From Clostridiales bacterium (GTDB taxonomy: Bacteria > Bacillota > Clostridia > Christensenellales > CAG-314), in the NCBI GenBank assembly GCA_022508305.1, contig JAFLVM010000002.1:155729-219728 (forward strand): DNA of 64,000 bases, in the 5' to 3' direction. The notes beneath the pieces are model-generated. The model searched no databases and was not told the DNA's origin. It saw nothing but the letters and a program-made list of their open reading frames with translations. Below, in pieces: positions 8,616-18,005 of the stretch. Position 1 is the first letter of the stretch, and each line of letters starts with the position of its first letter. A program made the position numbers and the translations under genes.

Positions 8616-9965
8616 ATGAAAATACAACTGTCCGACAACTTCACCTATCGCAAGCTCCTGCGCTTTTGTCTGGGGCCTATTTTGATGATGATTTTCACCT
8701 CAATTTATTCGGTGGTGGACGGTATTTTCGTGTCCAATTTTGCAGGTGAAACTCCATTCGTGGCAATCAATCTTATTTTCCCTGTAATTATGATTTTGGG
8801 CGCATTCGGTTTTATGTTTGGCGCAGGCGGAACTGCAATTGTGTCCAAAACTTTGGGCGAGGGTGACAACAAGCGCGCCAACGAGTACTTCACTTTGGTA
8901 GTGATTGTTACTTTCGTACTGGGTGTTGTACTTGCGGTGGGGTTTTTCTTTGCGCTTCGACCTATCGCAATAGTAATTGGCGCAAAGGGCGAAGTTTTAA
9001 CGGACGCAGTAACGTATTCCTCTATATTGCTTTGCTCAATGCCGTTTTTTATGCTTCAAAACCTGTTCCAAAGCTTTTTCATCACGGCAGAGAAGCCTAA
9101 TCTTGGGTTTATATTCACGGTTGCAAGCGGCGTAACCAACATGGTGTTGGACGCATTGTTCATTGCGGTATTCAAGTGGGGAGTAGTGGGCGCAGCAGTT
9201 GCGACGGCATTGGCGCAGGTTGTAGGCGGAGTTTTGCCAATTGTCTACTTCGCGCGCAAAAATAACAGCCTGCTACGCTTTGTAAAAACTAAATTCTACG
9301 GCAAAGCAATTTTGAAATCATGCTTCAACGGTTCATCGGAACTGCTCGGAAATATTGCAATGTCGCTCGTGTCAATGATTTACAACTGGCAGCTACTCAA
9401 AATCGTCGGCGAGGAGGGCGTTGCAGCGTTTGGCGTCATGATGTACGTTCAATTCGTGTTTATTGCCATATTTATTGGCTACTGCTTGGGAGTCGCGCCA
9501 ATCGTCGGCTACAATTTCGGCGCGCAAAACAAATTGGAGCTGCAAAACGTTTTCAAAAAGTCGTTGCTAATCATCACCGTTATAGGCATTGTTATGTGCG
9601 TGTTCGGCGTGTCTTTGGCTGGACCTATTGCTTGGATTTTCGTCCGCGACAACAGCGCGCTCATGGACATGACGGAGCGTGGAATGAGACTGTACTCCAT
9701 TTGCTTTTTGTTTAGTGGGTACTGTATGTTTTGCTCTTCATTCTTTACGGCGCTCAACAACGGACTTATTTCCGCGATTGTATCATTCGGAAGAACGCTC
9801 GTCTTTCAGATTGTGTGTATATTCGTCTTGCCGCTGTGGCTTAATTTGGACGGCGTTTGGCTTGCCACTCCCGTAGCGGAGTTCATGTCGGTGATTCTTT
9901 GTCTAATCATGTTCATCGTCAACAATCGCCGCTACGGCTACGCGCCTCACCCACATCGCCGTTGA
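8616..9965 (+). CDS. MATE family multidrug/solute efflux protein
   Basis: A 449-residue membrane protein with twelve hydrophobic segments in two homologous halves. The first half has the MATE hallmark YSVVDGIFVSNFAGE (residues about 31-45) and GFMFGAGGTAIVSKTLGEGD; the second has YCLGVAPIVGYNFGAQN, the usual GxxPxxGYNxGA signature. Family members export cationic drugs or metabolites using Na+ or H+ gradients; the substrate here is unknown. The start is the first ATG after a good promoter, although no ribosome-binding site is visible. The C-terminus is short and His/Pro-rich (YGYAPHPHRR). It is probably a single-gene unit. Confidence 0.9.
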   Translation: MKIQLSDNFTYRKLLRFCLGPILMMIFTSIYSVVDGIFVSNFAGETPFVAINLIFPVIMILGAFGFMFGAGGTAIVSKTLGEGDNKRANEYFTLVVIVTFVLGVVLAVGFFFALRPIAIVIGAKGEVLTDAVTYSSILLCSMPFFMLQNLFQSFFITAEKPNLGFIFTVASGVTNMVLDALFIAVFKWGVVGAAVATALAQVVGGVLPIVYFARKNNSLLRFVKTKFYGKAILKSCFNGSSELLGNIAMSLVSMIYNWQLLKIVGEEGVAAFGVMMYVQFVFIAIFIGYCLGVAPIVGYNFGAQNKLELQNVFKKSLLIITVIGIVMCVFGVSLAGPIAWIFVRDNSALMDMTERGMRLYSICFLFSGYCMFCSSFFTALNNGLISAIVSFGRTLVFQIVCIFVLPLWLNLDGVWLATPVAEFMSVILCLIMFIVNNRRYGYAPHPHRR

Positions 9966-9991
9966 GGCTTAGGGGATTGTTCAAATCATTA

Positions 9992-10020
9992 TTGCCATAT
10001 TGGCAGAAATAATGTATAAT
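9992..10020 (+). promoter_or_regulatory. Promoter giving a probable leaderless transcript
   Basis: TTGCCA, 17 bases, TATAAT. The expected start site (7 bases past the -10) falls on the A of the ATG at 10027. Confidence 0.75.
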
Positions 10021-10026
10021 GAACCT

Positions 10027-10491
10027 ATGAGCAAGTTTTACGGCTTTGAGCCTGTTTTTGACAGCAACAGTAGGGTGTTGATTTTGGGGAGTTTTCCGAG
10101 TGTCAAATCCCGCGAAACGGAATTCTACTACGGTAACAAACTGAACAGGTTTTGGGCTACAATGTGCGAGGCATTTGATGAACAAGCGGTGGTAACGGTA
10201 GAGGACAAAAAGCTCCTTTGCCTCAAACACGGTGTTGCGCTGTGGGATATCGTCGCAAGCTGTGAAATCAAAGGTTCGATGGATGCAGACATAAAAAACT
10301 TCGAACTGGTGGACTTGCAGCGTATACTTAACAGCTGCAACCTGCAAAAAATCCTGTGTAACGGGGCGACTGCGTACAAACTAACCAAGTCTGTTTACAA
10401 CGGCGAAATCCCAATTTACAAGCTTCCGTCCACAAGCTCAGCCAACGTTCGATTTAACAAAGCAGAGTGGCTTGAACATCTAAAAGATTGA
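10027..10491 (+). CDS. DNA-deoxyinosine (hypoxanthine) glycosylase, UDG superfamily family 6
   Basis: A 154-residue DNA repair glycosylase that removes deaminated adenine from DNA. The signature VLILGSFPSVKSRE followed by FYYGNKLNRFW and, near the C-terminus, LPSTSSANVRF match the family 6 uracil-DNA glycosylase motifs. An upstream in-frame ATG at 10000 lies inside the promoter (between -35 and -10), so translation must start later. The ATG at 10027 coincides with the predicted transcription start, with no ribosome-binding site, implying a leaderless mRNA. It stands alone between the MATE and HD genes and ends just before an inverted pair of the ATGGGGT motif. Confidence 0.85.
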   Translation: MSKFYGFEPVFDSNSRVLILGSFPSVKSRETEFYYGNKLNRFWATMCEAFDEQAVVTVEDKKLLCLKHGVALWDIVASCEIKGSMDADIKNFELVDLQRILNSCNLQKILCNGATAYKLTKSVYNGEIPIYKLPSTSSANVRFNKAEWLEHLKD

Positions 10492-10539
10492 GTTTTCCCG
10501 CCCCATGTTGATTTTTTTTACATATGGGGCAAAAAACGG
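10492..10539. repeat. Inverted pair of the ATGGGGY motif, intergenic
   Basis: Starts at the base after a stop codon. The left arm GCCCCATGT (10500-10508) and right arm ACATATGGGGC (10520-10530) flank a T-rich loop, with GTTTT and AAAAAC outer flanks that also pair. It could act as a terminator-like hairpin, and it overlaps the next promoter. Confidence 0.75.
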
Positions 10540-10545
10540 TACAAT
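10517..10545 (+). promoter_or_regulatory. Promoter of the HD-pepT operon
   Basis: TTTACA, 17 bases, TACAAT; the -35 lies in the loop and the spacer covers the right arm of the inverted ATGGGG pair. Confidence 0.6.
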
Positions 10546-10650
10546 GCAATTCGTTATGGAATTGTTTCGTTAGCTTTAATGAGCGTGCCGAATTGAATTA
10601 AATCAGCATTTACCAGTAAAATTTTATTGACAAACCAAGGAGATAAAATA

Positions 10651-11250
10651 ATGTCCGATATCAATTTAGTCAAAGCCGAATTTATCGACGTTTATACCAA
10701 ACTCATCTCGCGTGACGGCGCGGACAAGCTGTTGGAGTATCTTACGAACAGCGACTTTTTCACCGCGCCCGCGTCAGCAAAATTTCACCTTGCTGAAGAA
10801 GGCGGACTGTGTCAGCATTCACTAAACGTCTACAAGCGTCTGCTTTCTTTGGTTCGTCACGAATTTGGCGACGACTACCAAAGCGTAGTGTCCGACGAAA
10901 GTATTGCAATTTGCGGATTGCTTCACGACGTTTGCAAGGTCAACTATTACACGGTGGACTACCGCAACGTCAAGGAAGGGTACGAGTGGGTCAAAAAACC
11001 GTATTACAAGGTGGACGAGAAATTCCCATACGGTCACGGTGAAAAGTCGGTGTTTATAATATCTCAGTATATGAAGCTGACAGCCGAGGAAGCAATGGCA
11101 ATCAACTGGCATATGGGCGGATTTGACGAGCGCGTAAAGGGCGGCAGTTACGCATTGAGCGAGGCGCTTGCTAAGTACAAGCTTGCCCTCTTGATACATA
11201 TTGCCGATATATCTGCAACCTATCTCGATGAAGACAGAGGTGTGAAATGA
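10651..11250 (+). CDS. HD domain phosphohydrolase
   Basis: A 199-residue metal-dependent phosphohydrolase of the HD superfamily. Metal-binding residues are visible in order: H in [11 protein letters not shown] in [11 protein letters not shown] in GHGEKS, H in INWHMGG and D in IADISATYL. Substrate unknown; proteins of this type act on nucleotides or RNA ends. The start at 10651 follows AAGGAGAT by 8 bases; a possible TTG 24 bases earlier is rejected because it lies upstream of that site. Its stop overlaps the pepT start (ATGA), so the two genes form an operon. Confidence 0.8.
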   Translation: MSDINLVKAEFIDVYTKLISRDGADKLLEYLTNSDFFTAPASAKFHLAEEGGLCQHSLNVYKRLLSLVRHEFGDDYQSVVSDESIAICGLLHDVCKVNYYTVDYRNVKEGYEWVKKPYYKVDEKFPYGHGEKSVFIISQYMKLTAEEAMAINWHMGGFDERVKGGSYALSEALAKYKLALLIHIADISATYLDEDRGVK

Positions 11251-12467
11251 ACAAACAACTTTTAGACAGATTTTTGAAATACGTCAAAATTGACACTGAG
11301 TCCGTTCCCGACGTGGAGCAGTACCCGAGCAGTGAAAAGCAGAAGGACTTGTTGAGTCTACTTCGCGACGAATTGAAGGAATTGGGCATAAAAACGCGTA
11401 TGGACGAAAAATACGGTTACGTTTACGCCACAATTCCCGCAAATACCAAGGGAAAATACAGTTTGGGCTTTATTGCTCACGTAGATACGTCGTCAGCAGT
11501 TTCGGGCAAGGACGTTAAGCCTATCGTTACGAAAAAATACGACGGCGGCGACATCTCATTGGCAGAGGGCAGAGTACTTTCCCCAAAGGATTTCCCCGAA
11601 TTGAGTAACCACGTGGGTAAAACGGTCATTTCTTCCGACGGCACGACGCTACTTGGCGCGGACGACAAGGCGGGAGTTGCCGTTATTATGCAAATGGCGG
11701 AAATTTTAGTCAAAAACCCCGATATCAAGCACGGTACGATTCAAATTGCCTTTACTCCCGACGAAGAAGTGGGGCGCGGTACCGACTTTTTCGACGTAAA
11801 GGGCTTCAAAGCAGACGGCGCGTACACAATTGACGGCGGCGGCGTCGGCGAGCTTGAATATGAAAACTTTAACGCCGCATCTGCAAAAGTCAAGGTACAT
11901 GGCATGTCCGTACACCCCGGTACGGCGAAGAACTTGATGCTCAACGCCAATTTGGTGCTAATGGAGCTGCAATCAATGTTGCCCGTTGAGCAAAATCCGC
12001 GTTATACGACTGGTTACGAGGGCTTTTTCCACCTCGACAACATGGAAGGTACGTGCGATGCCGCAACAGCCTACTACATTATTCGCGACCACGACAGAGT
12101 GAAGTTTGAAACCAAGAAAAAGCTTTTTGCCGACATTGTCAGCTTCCTCAACACAAAGTACGGCGATGGTACGGTAGAGGCGGAAATAGTGGACAGCTAC
12201 TACAACATGAAGGAAAAGATACTGCCGCACATTCACCTCGTGGACAACGCTTGCCTTGCAATGGAAAAAGCGGGCGTAACTCCCAAAGTAGTGCCCATTC
12301 GCGGCGGTACGGACGGAGCGCGACTTAGCTACGAAGGATTGCCCTGCCCCAACCTGTTTACGGGCGGCTACAACTGCCACGGCAGATACGAATACGCCAT
12401 TCTCGAAGAAATGGAAAGCTGCCTTCAAGTGGTGCTTAATCTTGTGGATTTGTACAAAAATAAATAA
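11247..12467 (+). CDS. pepT: Peptidase T (tripeptide aminopeptidase, M20B)
   Basis: A 406-residue cytoplasmic zinc aminopeptidase that removes the N-terminal residue of tripeptides. Key residues sit where the Salmonella enzyme has them: H78 and D80 in AHVDTS, D140 in GADDKAG, E173/E174 in [10 protein letters not shown]196 in IDGGGVGE, and a C-terminal His in NCHGRYEY. The dimerisation domain covers roughly 205-315. It overlaps the HD gene by four bases and is followed immediately (TAATG) by a small unknown gene, so the three are co-transcribed. Length is normal for the family. Confidence 0.95.
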   Translation: MNKQLLDRFLKYVKIDTESVPDVEQYPSSEKQKDLLSLLRDELKELGIKTRMDEKYGYVYATIPANTKGKYSLGFIAHVDTSSAVSGKDVKPIVTKKYDGGDISLAEGRVLSPKDFPELSNHVGKTVISSDGTTLLGADDKAGVAVIMQMAEILVKNPDIKHGTIQIAFTPDEEVGRGTDFFDVKGFKADGAYTIDGGGVGELEYENFNAASAKVKVHGMSVHPGTAKNLMLNANLVLMELQSMLPVEQNPRYTTGYEGFFHLDNMEGTCDAATAYYIIRDHDRVKFETKKKLFADIVSFLNTKYGDGTVEAEIVDSYYNMKEKILPHIHLVDNACLAMEKAGVTPKVVPIRGGTDGARLSYEGLPCPNLFTGGYNCHGRYEYAILEEMESCLQVVLNLVDLYKNK

Positions 12468-12778
12468 TGATAGAATACGATAGGTTTATTAATGAAATAA
12501 ACAGTGGCATAATAACAGAAATCTATTTTGCTGTAAAAGATTATGCCCATTATAAAAATTGTTCTATTAAAAGAGTGATAGACACACTTCCAAGTGGGCG
12601 GCAGTTGGTTTTGATAAAGGTCTGCTTAACTGCGGACGGTGTTTATGACGTTTCCTTTTTGAATACTTTTAAAGAAAACACAAAGTTGTTCCAAATGGGG
12701 CGTAAGGGTACATTTACATTGAAACAAATGTGGAATAAAATTTATATACACGACATTAAATTTGCAGAAAATAAATAA
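12467..12778 (+). CDS. Hypothetical protein, 103 aa
   Basis: A soluble 103-residue protein I do not recognise. Its start overlaps the pepT stop (TAATG), which supports genuine translation. It is rich in Lys, Ile and aromatic residues, with alternating hydrophobics (IITEIYFAVKDY, RQLVLIKVCLT) suggesting a small alpha/beta fold, and has no Cys pair or membrane segment. The base composition is more AT-rich than pepT, so it may have been added to the operon later. An ATGGGGT-family motif and a terminator follow. Confidence 0.55.
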   Translation: MIEYDRFINEINSGIITEIYFAVKDYAHYKNCSIKRVIDTLPSGRQLVLIKVCLTADGVYDVSFLNTFKENTKLFQMGRKGTFTLKQMWNKIYIHDIKFAENK

Positions 12779-12784
12779 AGATGT

Positions 12785-12812
12785 GTTTTCCTACCCCATA
12801 TTGACTTTTTTA
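12785..12812 (-). repeat. AYATGGGGT motif copy, intergenic
   Basis: Core ACCCCATAT at 12793-12801 with GTTTTCCT before and TTGACTTTTTT after, seven bases past a stop codon and just ahead of the terminator. Confidence 0.7.
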
Positions 12813-12816
12813 ACGA

Positions 12817-12846
12817 AACAACCCCTATTTGTGGGTTGTTTTTTTA
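12817..12846 (+). terminator. Terminator of the HD-pepT operon
   Basis: Stem AACAACCC/GGGTTGTT followed by a T run. Confidence 0.85.
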
Positions 12847-12887
12847 TTTGAGTTTTACACGCGAAGATTTTGGCGAATAATTGAAGT

Positions 12888-14090
12888 ATGTCGAAGACCA
12901 CTACAAAACCGCGCGTACTCGTCACCTATATCGAATCGGGCTACGGACACATAGTGTCAGCGCAAGCAATTGCCGAAAGGCTGAAAGATAAGTACGGCGG
13001 CGAAATAGACGTTGTCGAAACGCAGATTATGCGCGACGACAACGATGAAACGTTAATAAAATATGAAAAGTTTTTAACTACCCAAACGCAAGCCACGTCA
13101 AGACTATGGAAGTACGGCGACTTTGTTTTCGGTGTGCTCAACATGGGCAAACGCCCATTTATGAAGTTTATGCACCGCACTTTTTTTCGCAAAGCGGTGG
13201 AAAGTACGGTGCAAGCATTTGTGAGGCGTAAACCCGACGTAATCATTTCCACGCATTACTTCGTAACCTACTGCGCCATGGAGTACAAAAAACGCAGCGA
13301 CGGTAGCGTTACGGTAATAAGTTACAATCCCGACAACAACGTTCACGTGTGGTGGGATAGCTCAAGTGACGTATTTATCACCAACAACAATTTGGCAAGT
13401 ACCGAGGCAATACGCAAGCGCAACTACGACTACACCAACGTCAAGCAGGTTAATTTCACCGTTCGCAACTCTATAAAAGAATTTGCGCTTACAAAAGAGC
13501 AGTGCAGACAGCTTTACGGCATACCGCAGGACCGTTTTTGCATCATGATTGCCGACAGCGCCTACGCAGGAGGAAAGGCGAAAAGCTACTGCAAATGGAT
13601 AGCAAAGCATACTGACAAGCCGCTGACGGTGATATTTTTGGCAGGTAAAAACAGGAAGATGTACGAAGAACTGCGCGAATTTGCGCAAACTCTTCCTGAC
13701 AACGTACTGCTAATGCCATTCGAATTTACCGAAAAAGTGTACGAGCTTTACGCCTGCGCTGATTTGTTTGTAACCAAAGCAGGACCCAATTCCATATTGG
13801 ACTGTCTGTTTGTCGGCACGCCAATCATGGTGGACAACTGTCCGCATCCAATCGAACGCGCCACCTGCAAACTCTTCGTGGACAGCTACGGTTGCGGGGT
13901 AACTGCCTTCAACAAATACAAGGCGAACAGACTTATCAACGGTTATATCACCGACCCGAGCAGCCTTGAAACCTACCGTCAAAACATTGTCAAGAACATT
14001 GACAAGACCGCAGACGGCGCAGCGCAAATCGCGGAAATAGTGTACAGTCAGATACGGAATAAAGGTAGTGCAAACGCAACTTATTTGTAG
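12888..14090 (+). CDS. Glycosyltransferase, MGDG-synthase/UgtP-like (GT28 type)
   Basis: A 400-residue GT-B enzyme. The N-terminal domain begins VLVTYIESGYGHIVSAQAIAE, the MGDG-synthase-type start, where the GH binds the acceptor. It contains RRKPDVIISTHYF. The C-terminal domain contains MPFEFTEKVYELYACADLFVTKAGPNSILDCL, the nucleotide-sugar binding region (residues about 280-310). Relatives put sugars from UDP-sugars onto diacylglycerol to make membrane glycolipids; the sugar here is unknown. There is no ribosome-binding site. An AATAAT six bases before the ATG with TTTACA further upstream suggests a leaderless transcript. It is a single gene, followed by a strong terminator. Confidence 0.8.
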   Translation: MSKTTTKPRVLVTYIESGYGHIVSAQAIAERLKDKYGGEIDVVETQIMRDDNDETLIKYEKFLTTQTQATSRLWKYGDFVFGVLNMGKRPFMKFMHRTFFRKAVESTVQAFVRRKPDVIISTHYFVTYCAMEYKKRSDGSVTVISYNPDNNVHVWWDSSSDVFITNNNLASTEAIRKRNYDYTNVKQVNFTVRNSIKEFALTKEQCRQLYGIPQDRFCIMIADSAYAGGKAKSYCKWIAKHTDKPLTVIFLAGKNRKMYEELREFAQTLPDNVLLMPFEFTEKVYELYACADLFVTKAGPNSILDCLFVGTPIMVDNCPHPIERATCKLFVDSYGCGVTAFNKYKANRLINGYITDPSSLETYRQNIVKNIDKTADGAAQIAEIVYSQIRNKGSANATYL

Positions 14091-14126
14091 ATTTTACAAA
14101 ATTTCGTTGCTGTTATACTAAAATAA

Positions 14127-14160
14127 AATCCCCCTTTGTGTTAAGGGGGATTTATTTTTT
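14127..14160 (+). terminator. Terminator after the glycosyltransferase gene
   Basis: Stem AAATCCCCCTT/AAGGGGGATTT and a T-rich tail. Confidence 0.9.
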
Positions 14161-14177
14161 TGAAATAAAAATATTGT

Positions 14178-14206
14178 AAAATTCAATATGGGGTGGCAAA
14201 ACTTGG
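14178..14206 (+). repeat. AYATGGGGT motif copy at the fba 3' end
   Basis: Core ATATGGGGT at 14186-14194 with A-rich flanks, just downstream of the stop of the minus-strand aldolase gene. Confidence 0.7.
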
Positions 14207-14209
14207 TTT

Positions 14210-15145
14210 TTATGCCTTATTTGCGCTGCCGAGAACATTAATAATCTTGTGCTTTACCATTTCCTTCATCATTGCGCGAGCATCGCCCAAGTATTGTCTG
14301 GGGTCGAAGTGGGAAGGATTCTCTGCAAAGTGTTGTCTAACGGCGGCAGTAAACGCAACGCGAAGGTCGCTGTCGATGTTTATCTTGCAAACTGCCATTT
14401 GCGCTGCCTTTCTCAGTTCGCTTTCGGGGATACCTATTGCGTTGGGCATTGAACCGCCAAACTTATTGACGAGAGCAACCTTGTCTTGAGGAACGCTGCT
14501 TGCGCCGTGCAAAACGATGGGGAAGTTGGGCAGACGCTTGCCGATTTCTTCCAAAATGTCCAAACGAAGCTTGGGATCTTGACCGGGCTTAAACTTGTAC
14601 GCGCCGTGGCTTGTTCCGATTGCTATTGCAAGGCTGTCAATACCTGTACGCGCGGTGAACTCTTCAACCTCGTCGGGGCTTGTAAACAAAGCGTCCTTTG
14701 CATCCACCTTTACGTCGTCCTCAACGCCTGCAAGCTTGCCAAGTTCCGCCTCAACGACTACTCCGTGAGCGTGCGCGTATTCTACAACACTCTTGGTGAT
14801 AGCGATATTCTCTTCCCAAGGCTTACTTGACGCGTCAATCATTACGGACGTGAAACCGCCGTCAATACTCGCCTTGCAAATGTCGAAATCTGCGCCGTGG
14901 TCAAGGTGCAAAGCAATGGGAATGTCCGTCGTTTCAACAGCCGCTTCCACAAGGTGCTTGAGGTACACGGGATTAGCGTACTTTCTTGCGCCTGCAGATA
15001 CCTGCAATATCACGGGCGAACGGCACTCGTTGGCTGCTTCAACAATCGCCTGTACCATTTCCATATCGTTTACGTTAAACGCGCCGATAGCGTAGCCGCC
15101 TTTGTAGGCTTTTTCAAACATTTCTTTCGTTGTTACAAGTGGCAT
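14210..15145 (-). CDS. fba: Fructose-bisphosphate aldolase, class II
   Basis: A 311-residue zinc-dependent aldolase interconverting fructose-1,6-bisphosphate with the two triose phosphates. Zinc and catalytic motifs are visible: LHLDHGADF (Asp and His), VVVEAELGKLAG, IGTSHGAYKF (His), VLHGASSVP (His) and INIDSDLR. The start MPLVTTKEM is chosen because GGAGG stands 8 bases before this ATG; the frame is open further upstream but lacks such a site. It is divergent from gapA, with about 180 bases between them, so the two glycolytic genes share a control region. Confidence 0.95.
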   Translation of the reverse strand: MPLVTTKEMFEKAYKGGYAIGAFNVNDMEMVQAIVEAANECRSPVILQVSAGARKYANPVYLKHLVEAAVETTDIPIALHLDHGADFDICKASIDGGFTSVMIDASSKPWEENIAITKSVVEYAHAHGVVVEAELGKLAGVEDDVKVDAKDALFTSPDEVEEFTARTGIDSLAIAIGTSHGAYKFKPGQDPKLRLDILEEIGKRLPNFPIVLHGASSVPQDKVALVNKFGGSMPNAIGIPESELRKAAQMAVCKINIDSDLRVAFTAAVRQHFAENPSHFDPRQYLGDARAMMKEMVKHKIINVLGSANKA

Positions 15146-15218
15146 AGTGTTCCTCCAATATAGATAGATTTTATGTAGTATTAAATGGAAATTTATAACC
15201 AAATTTTATTGTTATTTG

Positions 15219-15247
15219 TTGTCAAACAATTTTACTTATGTTACAAT
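15219..15247 (+). promoter_or_regulatory. Promoter of gapA
   Basis: TTGTCA, 17 bases, TACAAT, leaving a 5' leader of about 75 bases. Confidence 0.65.
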
Positions 15248-15329
15248 ACTATAGGTATTTTACCATAATACTTTTTTTAAGTAAAACGTATTTAAACAAA
15301 TTGAAAATTTTTTTGGAGGTAAACTCACA

Positions 15330-16400
15330 ATGGCACAAAAAAAAGTTAGAGTTGCAATCAACGGTTTTGGACGTATCGGACGTCTTGCGTTCCGTCAAAT
15401 GTTCGGCGCAAAGGGCTATGAAATCGTAGCTATCAACGACCTTACAAGCCCCAAGATGCTTGCTCATTTGCTCAAGTACGACACAGCTCAAGGTAACTAC
15501 GCGGCAATGGGTCACGTAATCACCAGCACCGAGCCTGTTCTTTCCGAAGACGGCAAAAAGGTTTTGACTCCCGGTTCAATCACGGTTGACGGCAAGAACA
15601 TTATCATCTACGCAGAACCCAAGGCTGAAAAGCTTCCTTGGAGAAGACACCGTGTAGACGTAGTGTTGGAATGCACAGGCTTCTACTGCTCTAAGGAAAA
15701 GAGCCAAGCTCACATTTCCGCGGGCGCTAAAAAGGTTATCATTTCCGCTCCCGCAGGTAAAGATCTTCCCACAGTCGTATTCGGCGTAAACGAAGGAATC
15801 TTGAAGGCAAGCGACACAATCATCTCCGCTGCAAGCTGCACGACAAACTGCCTTGCTCCCATGGCTAAGGCTCTCAATGAGTACGCTCCAATCCTTTCCG
15901 GTATCATGACAACAGTTCACGCTTACACAGGCGATCAAATGGTACTTGACGGACCTCACCGCAAGGGTGACCTTCGTAGAGCACGCGCTGCCGCTCAAAA
16001 CATCGTTCCCAACTCCACAGGCGCTGCAAAGGCTATCGGTCTTGTAATCCCCGAATTGGACAAGAAGCTCATCGGTTCCGCTCAACGCGTTCCCACCTGC
16101 ACAGGTTCTACGACAATCTTGGTAGCAGTAGTAAAGGGCAAGGACGTATCTGCTGAGGGCATCAACGCCTACATGAAGAGCGTTGCTAACGAAAGCTATG
16201 GCTACAACGAAGATCCAATCGTAAGTAGCGACATCATCGGTATGCGTTACGGCAGCTTGTTTGACGCAACTCAAACAATGGTCACCAAGGTTGGCGACGA
16301 CTTGTGGCAAGTACAGGTTGTAGCTTGGTACGACAACGAAAACAGCTACACCACGCAAATGGTACGCACAATCAAGTACTTTGCAGAGCTTGCTGAATAG
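15330..16400 (+). CDS. gapA: Glyceraldehyde-3-phosphate dehydrogenase, type I
   Basis: A 356-residue NAD-dependent enzyme of lower glycolysis. The NAD fold starts [14 protein letters not shown], and the active-site cysteine is C170 in [12 protein letters not shown]. The catalytic His lies in VHAYTGDQ and [12 protein letters not shown] closes the domain. The Cys sits some 15-20 residues later than in the usual 335-residue enzyme because of extra residues in the first domain, around [15 protein letters not shown]. The ribosome-binding site TGGAGGT lies 9 bases before the ATG. It is a single transcription unit with its own promoter and terminator, separate from pgk-tpiA-gpmI at 44.5 kb. Confidence 0.97.
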   Translation: MAQKKVRVAINGFGRIGRLAFRQMFGAKGYEIVAINDLTSPKMLAHLLKYDTAQGNYAAMGHVITSTEPVLSEDGKKVLTPGSITVDGKNIIIYAEPKAEKLPWRRHRVDVVLECTGFYCSKEKSQAHISAGAKKVIISAPAGKDLPTVVFGVNEGILKASDTIISAASCTTNCLAPMAKALNEYAPILSGIMTTVHAYTGDQMVLDGPHRKGDLRRARAAAQNIVPNSTGAAKAIGLVIPELDKKLIGSAQRVPTCTGSTTILVAVVKGKDVSAEGINAYMKSVANESYGYNEDPIVSSDIIGMRYGSLFDATQTMVTKVGDDLWQVQVVAWYDNENSYTTQMVRTIKYFAELAE

Positions 16401-16452
16401 TAGTTTACCTACAATTCTGTAGAAATAAGTAAAAATTTACTTAAATCCATCA

Positions 16453-16486
16453 ACACACCGCGATATTCTTCGCGGTGTGTTTTTTT
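16453..16486 (+). terminator. Terminator of gapA
   Basis: Ten-base-pair stem ACACACCGCG/CGCGGTGTGT with a T run. Confidence 0.9.
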
Positions 16487-16594
16487 GAGAAGGAATGAAG
16501 ATTTGTATGGGCGGTACGGATTTTTATTACCTTGCAAATTCACAAAGAGTATTGAATAATACACTAAATTATGCTATAATAATATATCATTAAA

Positions 16595-16690
16595 AAGAGG
16601 CTTCCTTGTGTAAGGGGAGGCGAGCTTGCGAGACTGAGGGGCTGTAAGTAAACACAATATGCCCTCAATCTACGAGCTGAAGGGGATTTT
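16595..16690 (+). repeat. Double-hairpin dispersed repeat, copy A
   Basis: The hairpin CTTCCTT/AAGGGGAG is followed by a second GC-rich hairpin around GCGAGCTTGCG and then GACTGAGGGG. A partly similar tail ends GAAGGGGATTTT directly before the deoA ATG, so repeat sequence supplies the ribosome-binding site. Related to copies B (34588) and C (59011). Confidence 0.7.
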
Positions 16691-18004
16691 ATGACCATTA
16701 TCGACGTTATCGAAAAGAAAAAACTCAAGCAGGAACTGACCACTGATGAAATATCCTTTTTTGTAAAGGGATTTACCGACGGCAGTATTCCCGACTACCA
16801 AATGTCGGCTCTGCTTATGGCAATCCTGCTAAACGGAATGACGGACAGAGAAACCTTTGACCTGACCAACGCCATGTTAAGGAGCGGCGACGTAGTGGAC
16901 ATGTCTGCTCTCGGCGGAATAGTCGTTGACAAGCACTCAACGGGCGGAATTGGCGACAGCACGACCCTTGCGCTTGCGCCAATACTTGCTTGCTGCGGCG
17001 TTTACGTTGCCAAGATGAGCGGCAGAGGCTTGGGCTTCACAGGCGGAACCATTGACAAGCTGGAAAGTATACCCGGTTTTGACACGGCTCTCTCCGAAAA
17101 GGAGTTTTTCGAGGTAGTCAAACGCGTCGGTTGCGCGGTAATAGGTCAAACAGCCAACCTTGCTCCCGCTGACAAAAAGATTTACGCCCTGCGCGACGTG
17201 ACGGGAACGGTCAATTCCATTCCGCTAATCTGCGCAAGCATAATGAGCAAAAAATTAGCTTCCGGCTCCGACACAATTCTTTTGGACGTCAAGTACGGCA
17301 GCGGAGCGTTTATGCCCGACCCCGAAAGCGCGTTGGAGCTTGCCAAGAAAATGGTGGCTATTGGCGCGCTTGCAGGTAAACGCATTGGCGCGCTCATTAC
17401 CGACATGCAACAGCCTTTGTCCGACCACGTAGGCAACTCGCTTGAGATTGTAGGCATTGTGGACGTTTTGAACGGCAAACAAAACCGCCTTTACCACGAA
17501 ATAAAGGAAGTGGCAATTCGTCTGCTTGCTTTGACGGGTAAGTACACGTTGAAAACTGCCGAAGCCGCCTTCCAAGAGGCTATCGACAGCGGAAGGGCGC
17601 TCAACAAATTTGCCGAAATGGTAACGGCGCAACACGGCGACGCAAGCTACGTTCTGCACCCCGACAAGTTCGAAATCGGTTCAAAAGACGTTGTGGTGGC
17701 GGACAGGGACGGCTACGTCACAGGCATGGTTGCTGCAGACATCGGTAGAGCAGTCACGCATATGGGCGGCGGCCGCATGCAGAAGACCGACGTCATCGAC
17801 TTCTCCGTAGGCGTTATTATGAAGGTTCAACTCGGCTCAAAAGTCAACAAGGGCGACGTGCTTTGCGAGGTGTATCACAACGGCAAAGGTTTGCAAGAGG
17901 CAAAACGTCTAATTCAAAACGCTATCACAATTACCAAAACGAAACCTGCCGAGCACAAGATTGCCTACGCGTACGTGCACAAGGACGGAGTGGAGCTGTT
18001 CTGA
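16691..18004 (+). CDS. deoA: Pyrimidine-nucleoside (thymidine) phosphorylase
   Basis: A 437-residue enzyme that cleaves thymidine, deoxyuridine or uridine with phosphate to free base and (deoxy)ribose-1-phosphate. The family signatures VVDKHSTGGIGDSTT (phosphate site, residues about 78-92) and MSGRGLGFTGGTIDKLES are intact. The C-terminal domain contains AVTHMGGGRMQKTD and DVIDFSVGV. Bacillota enzymes of this type often accept both uracil and thymine nucleosides (then called pdp). The start follows GAAGGGG, which belongs to the upstream repeat. The next gene begins one base after the stop, so they form an operon. Confidence 0.92.
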   Translation: MTIIDVIEKKKLKQELTTDEISFFVKGFTDGSIPDYQMSALLMAILLNGMTDRETFDLTNAMLRSGDVVDMSALGGIVVDKHSTGGIGDSTTLALAPILACCGVYVAKMSGRGLGFTGGTIDKLESIPGFDTALSEKEFFEVVKRVGCAVIGQTANLAPADKKIYALRDVTGTVNSIPLICASIMSKKLASGSDTILLDVKYGSGAFMPDPESALELAKKMVAIGALAGKRIGALITDMQQPLSDHVGNSLEIVGIVDVLNGKQNRLYHEIKEVAIRLLALTGKYTLKTAEAAFQEAIDSGRALNKFAEMVTAQHGDASYVLHPDKFEIGSKDVVVADRDGYVTGMVAADIGRAVTHMGGGRMQKTDVIDFSVGVIMKVQLGSKVNKGDVLCEVYHNGKGLQEAKRLIQNAITITKTKPAEHKIAYAYVHKDGVELF

Positions 18005-18005
18005 T

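Noticed and set aside
9942-9976. GCCTCA/TGAGGC stem and TTAGGGGATT at the end of the MATE gene, resembling the double-hairpin repeat tail
   Set aside because: Only the tail matches; the two GC-rich hairpins are missing, and most of it is coding.
10000-10026. ATG at 10000 as the start of the DNA glycosylase
   Set aside because: It lies between the -35 and -10 of the only promoter, so it would not be transcribed.
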